From Pseudomonadota bacterium (lineage in GTDB: Bacteria; Pseudomonadota; Gammaproteobacteria; Steroidobacterales; Steroidobacteraceae), in contig JAEWAF010000045.1 in NCBI GenBank assembly GCA_023391815.1, positions 62,001-126,000 of the forward strand: a stretch of 64,000 bases of DNA. The letters are read 5' to 3'. Positions 59,926 through 64,000 of the stretch are shown here, piece by piece (position 1 is the stretch's first letter; each line of letters starts with the position of its first letter). A program made the translations under genes and the position numbers. The notes beneath the pieces are model-generated. The model saw only the letters and a list, made by a program, of their open reading frames with translations. It did no database searches and was not told where the DNA came from.

Positions 59926-60852
59926 TCAAAAATTTGTGACCGCCTTCGCAGTCGTGGCATCTGCGGGTTGCGTGGGGCTGCTCACTGACTCCGCCAGCCG
60001 AAAGCCCACGGTGAAGTAGCCTTGGTCCTCGGGGCCGCGCAGACGGAACCGTTCTTCGAGGAACTCACCGGCATCGCCGTACGAGCCGCCGCGCACGACG
60101 TGATATCCAGGCGTCGGGCACGATTCGCGAGCGCTGCCGTCCTTCGGTGCGCCGTCGTAAGTATCGTGATAACAGTCGCGCTGCCATTCCCAAACGTTGC
60201 CGCGGAAATCATGCAAGCCGTAGCTATCGGCGGGGAAGCTGCCGACGGGCGCGGTCTGCATCCACTGATCTTTGCCTTCCACCTTGCCACCGCAGCATTC
60301 GACTTTGCCGATGTTGGCGTTGTCGTGCGTCACCGCGCGAGTACCGCCGTAGCTCGCGGTGCTGGCGATGTATTCCCATTCGGCTTCGGAGGGTAGGCGA
60401 TAGTTGTGCCCGGTCTTGCGATTCAACCAATCGATGTAGGCCTGCGTGTCTTTCCAACTCACGCAGACCACGGGATGGTTCTCCGGCTGAGCGAAGCCGG
60501 GGCGTTCCCAGTTGCGCTCGGGATCGATGTACCAGCTGGTGCCCTCTTTATAGATGTTGCATTTACGTTCGGAGACGTAACCGGTCTCGCGTGTGAATTC
60601 GCGAAACTCGCCGAGCGTGACTTCGTAGTTCGCCACCTTGAAAGGATGCTCGAGGGTCACGGTGTGCGTCGGCCCATCGATTTCGCCGTAGCCGCGATTC
60701 ACGGTCTTGCCCATCTGGAACGTGCCGGCCGGCACGGTGACCATCGGCGGGCAGCGAGGGCAATCGTTCTTATTGTCCGAATGCGCGATCTGCGTGGTCG
60801 CGGCGAAGCCAACGATGGCTGTCCAAAGGCGCGCGTTGTTGTGTGCTCTCAT
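59926..60852 (-). CDS. SUMF1/FGE-domain exported protein, catalytic Cys absent
   Basis: A 308-residue exported protein (signal to about residue 24, 'TQIAHS') with a formylglycine-generating-enzyme-type fold: 'MVTVPAGTFQMGKTVNRGYG', 'YEVTLGEFREFTRETGY', 'YRLPSEAEWEYIASTASYGG', 'DFRGNVWEWQRDCYHDTY', 'VVRGGSYGDAGEFLEERFRL'. The C-terminal Cys pair that does the catalysis in true FGE is not present near the end, so it is not a sulfatase activator. It may act as a binding or signalling domain. Single gene, no sulfatase nearby. Confidence 0.88.
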   Translation of the reverse strand: MRAHNNARLWTAIVGFAATTQIAHSDNKNDCPRCPPMVTVPAGTFQMGKTVNRGYGEIDGPTHTVTLEHPFKVANYEVTLGEFREFTRETGYVSERKCNIYKEGTSWYIDPERNWERPGFAQPENHPVVCVSWKDTQAYIDWLNRKTGHNYRLPSEAEWEYIASTASYGGTRAVTHDNANIGKVECCGGKVEGKDQWMQTAPVGSFPADSYGLHDFRGNVWEWQRDCYHDTYDGAPKDGSARESCPTPGYHVVRGGSYGDAGEFLEERFRLRGPEDQGYFTVGFRLAESVSSPTQPADATTAKAVTNF

Positions 60853-60973
60853 CGGCGTCTCCCCAAAACACCGATCTTAGGCACAGCCGGTTCCGATCAC
60901 CGGCGCGTTCTCGGAATGCGTCGGTGATCGAAGAGCACCGGTTTCTTGAGCGCACGGCCAATGCTGATCGAAC

Positions 60974-61000
60974 AAAAAAGCCCCGCGCGAGGCGGGGCTT
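60974..61000 (-). terminator. Intrinsic terminator of the PEP-CTERM gene
   Basis: Arms GCCCCGC (60980-60986) and GCGGGGC (60992-60998) with a 5-base loop; six A residues at 60974-60979 become a U-run on the minus strand. It lies 30 bases past the stop of the PEP-CTERM gene. Confidence 0.88.
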
Positions 61001-61029
61001 CAATGTCGCGACGAATCGTCGTTGTTGTA

Positions 61030-61590
61030 TCAGGCTCTCTTGCGACGACGCGCAAGACCGGCGCCGAGCAGGCCCACGCCGAGCAGCGCAAGCGTGCCGG
61101 GCTCCGGGACAGTGGCCACGGTTCCGCGGCCATAGAGCTGCACGTGAGATAGTCCGCCCCCACGGTTGAACACGTTGACGAACTGCCAGGAGCCGCTCGT
61201 GACCGACGGATTCAGCAGATAGACGAACCACTCATCGGGTCGATTGCCGGTGCCGAACTTGAAGCCAATGGCGATCTCGCTCCAGGTGTCCCACAGGCTG
61301 GCGCCCAGTGAGAAGGTGCCGGTCGTGCCGTTCTGAGTGAAGCTGCCGCCCTCGATTCCGAGCAGGCCGGAGCCAGCGCCTTCGCCCCTCAGAAAGGCAT
61401 CCGTCATGGTGTTGCCGTTGATGTTGCCGACCCCGGCGCCCAAGCACGAAGATACTTGAGACGTATCGACGTACATGTGATTGACCGAGGCATCTTCGCA
61501 CAGCAGTGGCGTCGCCGCCGCCGAGCCGAAGTAACTGAACGCCGAAAGCGCTAGCACGCTGGCGCTCAGGCGGATTGCTTTGAAACTCAT
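61030..61590 (-). CDS. PEP-CTERM sorting domain protein
   Basis: A 186-residue exported protein with a signal peptide (residues 1-25, ending near 'GSAAA'), a middle region with beta-type repeats and no recognised enzyme domain, and a classic PEP-CTERM tail: 'VPEPGTLALLGVGLLGAGLA' then RRRKRA. Such tails are cut by exosortase, with export linked to exopolysaccharide. GGGAGGGGGAG before the ATG sets the start. A terminator follows. Two Cys in the N-terminal region may pair. Confidence 0.93.
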   Translation of the reverse strand: MSFKAIRLSASVLALSAFSYFGSAAATPLLCEDASVNHMYVDTSQVSSCLGAGVGNINGNTMTDAFLRGEGAGSGLLGIEGGSFTQNGTTGTFSLGASLWDTWSEIAIGFKFGTGNRPDEWFVYLLNPSVTSGSWQFVNVFNRGGGLSHVQLYGRGTVATVPEPGTLALLGVGLLGAGLARRRKRA

Positions 61591-61779
61591 CTCCCCCTCC
61601 CAAGTACTCGACACGATCGCAGACAAGCAAGGCTCGTGCCTGTTGAGTAAGCAATTGATAGTGGTGCAGGCGAGTCGGAGCATCGGCTGAAGAGTGTAAA
61701 GCGCATCGCCACGAGCATAATGCGTCCGGCGCGTTTTATCTTAGTGCCGCTTAGGGGAAAAGCTGCATCTCGCAATGTC

Positions 61780-62460
61780 TCACACGCGCTTCAACAACCA
61801 CAGCGGCAGCGTGACGCGATCTACAAATCCGAGGCGGACATACAAAGCACGCGCGCGAGTGTTTGTTTCGTTGACGTGCAGGAACGGCACGATGCCGCGC
61901 TTCAACTGTTTCGCGACGAGGAGATTGATCAAGCGCGCGGCGTAACCGCGTCCGGTGAACTCGGGATGGGTGCAGACCGCGCTGATCTCTTCATAGCCTG
62001 GTACTTTCATGCGCTCGCCCGCCATCGCGGCGAGCTGCCCGTTGCGACGAAGGCCGAAGTATTCGCCCATCTCGGGAGTGCGACGGCGAAAGTAGCCCGG
62101 GAACACCAGCGCGGTGAGTCCCATCATGTCGGGCGTGTCGGCGTCGGCCAGCGGCGAGATGTCGGCTGTGTCCTCGTCGGGGGCGGGAGCATCGTCGCGC
62201 CAGATCATCTGCACGATGTTGCCGGAGCCGAGCAGTTCCCAGCCACGGTCGAGCTTGGGGGTGACGCTGACGATGTTGACGATCTCCCCGGGAGCAACCA
62301 GCTCGGCCAGTGCTTCAGCCGCGGCGGTCGAGGGCTCCGGCGTGGCGATGAAGGGCGCGACTTCGGCCGGGTAACGTTTGGCGATCGGCCCGCCGATGGC
62401 AAAGTGCGCTTGAGCGGTGGTCAGGGCGGACCAGATGGGGTTGTTCAGTGCTTCCGTCAT
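61780..62460 (-). CDS. GNAT family N-acetyltransferase (FR47-like)
   Basis: A 226-residue protein with a C-terminal FR47-type GNAT domain: 'EISAVCTHPEFTGRGYAARL' and 'LHVNETNTRARALYVRLGFV'. The N-terminal 110 residues are less conserved but in the same family are a degenerate GNAT half. It is cytoplasmic; the substrate is unknown. It diverges from the gene for the exported RidA-like protein. Confidence 0.9.
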   Translation of the reverse strand: MTEALNNPIWSALTTAQAHFAIGGPIAKRYPAEVAPFIATPEPSTAAAEALAELVAPGEIVNIVSVTPKLDRGWELLGSGNIVQMIWRDDAPAPDEDTADISPLADADTPDMMGLTALVFPGYFRRRTPEMGEYFGLRRNGQLAAMAGERMKVPGYEEISAVCTHPEFTGRGYAARLINLLVAKQLKRGIVPFLHVNETNTRARALYVRLGFVDRVTLPLWLLKRV

Positions 62461-62603
62461 GCCACAATTTTATCCCGGCCGGCGTTTTCGATCACCGGGA
62501 CACACGCATGATTCATGCGACCATCGGAACGACGCAGCTGCCGCGAATCCGCCGAAGGGCTAAGCTGTCGGGCACCACGAACGATAACTCCGGAAGGACA
62601 CCC

Positions 62604-63083
62604 ATGTTGATTCGCAATCGGATCGGATCGAGAGCCATCGCCGGCGCGCTGGCGCTGCTGGCCGCCGTGAGCAGCGGTGCCGCCGAGAAGCCGCAATTCC
62701 TGAATTCGCCGCGAGCGCTGGAGCTCGATCGGCCGTTCTCGGAGGCGGTGCATGCGGGGGACTTTTTGATTCTCTCCGGTCAGATCGGCGAAGACCCGGC
62801 TACGGCCAAGTTGGCGCCGGGAGGCATCGAAGCGGAGTCGCGCCAGGTGTTGGCGAACGTGAAGCGCGTACTCGAAGCGAACGGCGCAACGATGAGCGAC
62901 GTCGTGAAGTGCACCGTCTTCCTCGCAGACATCGCGGAGTGGGCCGCCTTCAACGAAGTTTATCGTGAGTTTTTCAAGAAGCCGTATCCGGCGCGGAGCG
63001 CGTTGGGCGCCAGCGGACTCGCCATGAATGCGCGAGTTGAGTTGGAGTGCATGGCTTACGTTCCTCAGAAGCGCGGCCGCTGA
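62604..63083 (+). CDS. RidA-family protein with signal peptide
   Basis: A 159-residue protein: an N-terminal signal ('IAGALALLAAVSSGAAEKP'), then a RidA/YjgF domain with 'FSEAVHAGDFLILSGQIGED', 'ANVKRVLEANGATMSDVV', 'KCTVFLADIAEWAAFNEVY' and the Arg of 'AMNARVELECMAY' that binds the substrate carboxylate. RidA removes reactive enamine/imine intermediates, normally in the cytoplasm; export makes this one unusual. GGAAGGA precedes the ATG; a start 52 codons upstream is not used. Confidence 0.87.
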   Translation: MLIRNRIGSRAIAGALALLAAVSSGAAEKPQFLNSPRALELDRPFSEAVHAGDFLILSGQIGEDPATAKLAPGGIEAESRQVLANVKRVLEANGATMSDVVKCTVFLADIAEWAAFNEVYREFFKKPYPARSALGASGLAMNARVELECMAYVPQKRGR

Positions 63084-63127
63084 GTTTCATTGGGGCGCAT
63101 CGCCGGTACGGAGGTGCGTCGACCGCG

Positions 63128-63181
63128 TCGCCGAGGTGGGGGTACCTCGGCGACTCTGCGGCGGTGGCAAGCCGCCGCTTT
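63128..63181. terminator. Two hairpins between convergent genes
   Basis: The first hairpin pairs TCGCCGAGGT (63128-63137) with ACCTCGGCGA (63144-63153). The second pairs GCGGCGG (63158-63164) with CCGCCGC (63172-63178), followed by TTT. They lie between the RidA-like gene and the amidohydrolase gene and probably end both transcripts. Confidence 0.6.
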
Positions 63182-63207
63182 CCCCTCTCTTCTCCTTGCC
63201 CAACCTC

Positions 63208-64000
63208 TTATTCTTTCTGCCAGTACAGCGGCGCCAGCTTACGCTGCCCCGTAATCTTCTCCGTGAGTGTCCCGCCCTCATAAATCCGTCCGTTCTGAAT
63301 CACGAACGAAATATCGTCCGTCACTCGAATATCCTCGAGCGGATTGCCATCGAGCACGAGCAGATCCGCCAGCTTGCCCGCTTCGATCGAGCCGAGATCC
63401 TTGTCGAAGCCCATGTACTGCGCCGGCTGAATGGTCGCCGTCTGCAGCGCCTGCAGGGGTGACATGCCGCCCATCACGAAACCCCACATCTCCCAGTGCG
63501 AGCCCAAGCCTTCGCGCTGGCCATGCGCGCCGATGTGCACGGACACGCCGAGCTCCATCAGCTTCTTCGCGTTCGCAGCCGAATCGAGAATCGGTTGATA
63601 GTCTGTCTTCGGCGCCATCTGGCGGCGAACGGAACGAGGCTGCACGATGTGGGGCGGCACGTACTTCGACAGCAGCGGATGCGCCCAGACATCCGACTCC
63701 TGGTAGAACATGAACTCCGCTCCCGGCCCGCTATAAGTCACAACCAGGGTCGGTGTGTAACCGACGCCGGTCTTCGGCCAGAACTGCAGGACGTCGTCGT
63801 AGAAATGTTGGGGTGGGTTGTTGTGCTCCAGGCCGGTGTTGCCGTCCGCGATGATGGTCATGTCCATCGGATACAGCGAGCCTCCTTCGGCGACCACCAT
63901 CATGCCGTTCTCACGCGCGGCGGTGACGACCATCTGTCGCTGTTCGCGACGAGGCTGGTTGTAATTCTTCACCGAAATCGCGCCTTGAGCTTTCAGACGT
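63208..64000 (-). CDS. Amidohydrolase (C-terminal part, runs off the window)
   Basis: At least 264 residues, open to the right edge, so the N-terminal part is missing. It has the amidohydrolase-family features 'GMMVVAEGGSLYPMDMTIIA', 'LGVSVHIGAHGQREGLGSHW', and the C-terminal composite domain 'LGSIEAGKLADLLVLDGNPL' plus 'DISFVIQNGRIYEGG'. The 'SVKNYNQPRREQRQMV' stretch places it with the TolB-like/WD40-fused amidohydrolases of unknown substrate. No start was seen. Confidence 0.9.
   Translation of the reverse strand, partial: RLKAQGAISVKNYNQPRREQRQMVVTAARENGMMVVAEGGSLYPMDMTIIADGNTGLEHNNPPQHFYDDVLQFWPKTGVGYTPTLVVTYSGPGAEFMFYQESDVWAHPLLSKYVPPHIVQPRSVRRQMAPKTDYQPILDSAANAKKLMELGVSVHIGAHGQREGLGSHWEMWGFVMGGMSPLQALQTATIQPAQYMGFDKDLGSIEAGKLADLLVLDGNPLEDIRVTDDISFVIQNGRIYEGGTLTEKITGQRKLAPLYWQKE

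Noticed and set aside
59926..60852. Genuine formylglycine-generating enzyme
   Set aside because: The catalytic Cys pair is missing and no sulfatase gene is present.
1..64000. CRISPR arrays, tRNA or rRNA genes, insertion sequences and prophage genes
   Set aside because: No regularly spaced repeats, cloverleaf-like sequences, rRNA motifs, transposases or phage proteins were recognised by eye.

Overview
The window is a gene-dense, GC-rich (roughly 60-65 % by eye) chromosomal segment of a Gram-negative bacterium. It has outer-membrane proteins, lipoproteins, an RND efflux pump with its outer-membrane channel, a Fe-type superoxide dismutase, an ECF sigma factor, a GGDEF-EAL protein and a PEP-CTERM protein. 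Gene content (GH2 beta-galactosidase, several esterases, imelysin operon, GNATs, M19 dipeptidases) fits a free-living, polymer-degrading gammaproteobacterium of the Steroidobacter/Povalibacter/Nevskiales type. That assignment is inference. No rRNA, tRNA, CRISPR array, transposase or phage gene was seen.

Layout. 1-5.7 kb: the end of an AraC regulator, an outer-membrane protein, and an iron-type operon (imelysin, di-haem DUF1111 protein, DUF1513 protein) behind a Fur-like box. 5.7-9.6 kb: Fe-SOD, a small secreted protein, an alpha/beta hydrolase, a probable small RNA on the minus strand, and an M19 dipeptidase-like protein. 9.6-16.2 kb: GH2 glycosidase diverging from an esterase, LysR regulator diverging from a quinone oxidoreductase across a dyad operator, and an Fpg/Nei glycosylase. 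16.2-25 kb: two complete MacAB-like ABC export cassettes (adaptor, ATPase, two permeases) placed head to head. 25-33 kb: a histidine kinase with an ethylene-receptor-like membrane domain, then a TetR regulator with a double operator and an RND tripartite pump. 33-41.3 kb: GGDEF-EAL protein, PKD-serine hydrolase lipoprotein, a serine-hydrolase pseudoenzyme, LacI regulator and lipoprotein esterase. 41.3-50.4 kb: remnant of a nucleotidyltransferase pair, cupin, YceI, barrel protein, second M19 protein, ABC-2 exporter plus GNAT, EamA permease, arginase and beta-propeller. 50.4-64 kb: SRAP protein, phosphoesterase, an ECF sigma/membrane-protein/RDD composite operon, an orphan usher-like lipoprotein, DUF4159, acyltransferase, small zinc proteins, SUMF1 protein, PEP-CTERM protein, exported RidA and a partial amidohydrolase.

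The main theme is the cell envelope: three efflux systems, an ABC-2 exporter, an envelope-type sigma operon and many exported proteins. The best candidates for undescribed biology are the ethylene-receptor-like kinase, the orphan usher-like lipoprotein, the sigma/RDD composite operon, the minus-strand RNA near 8.1 kb, and several enzyme relatives that have lost catalytic residues.
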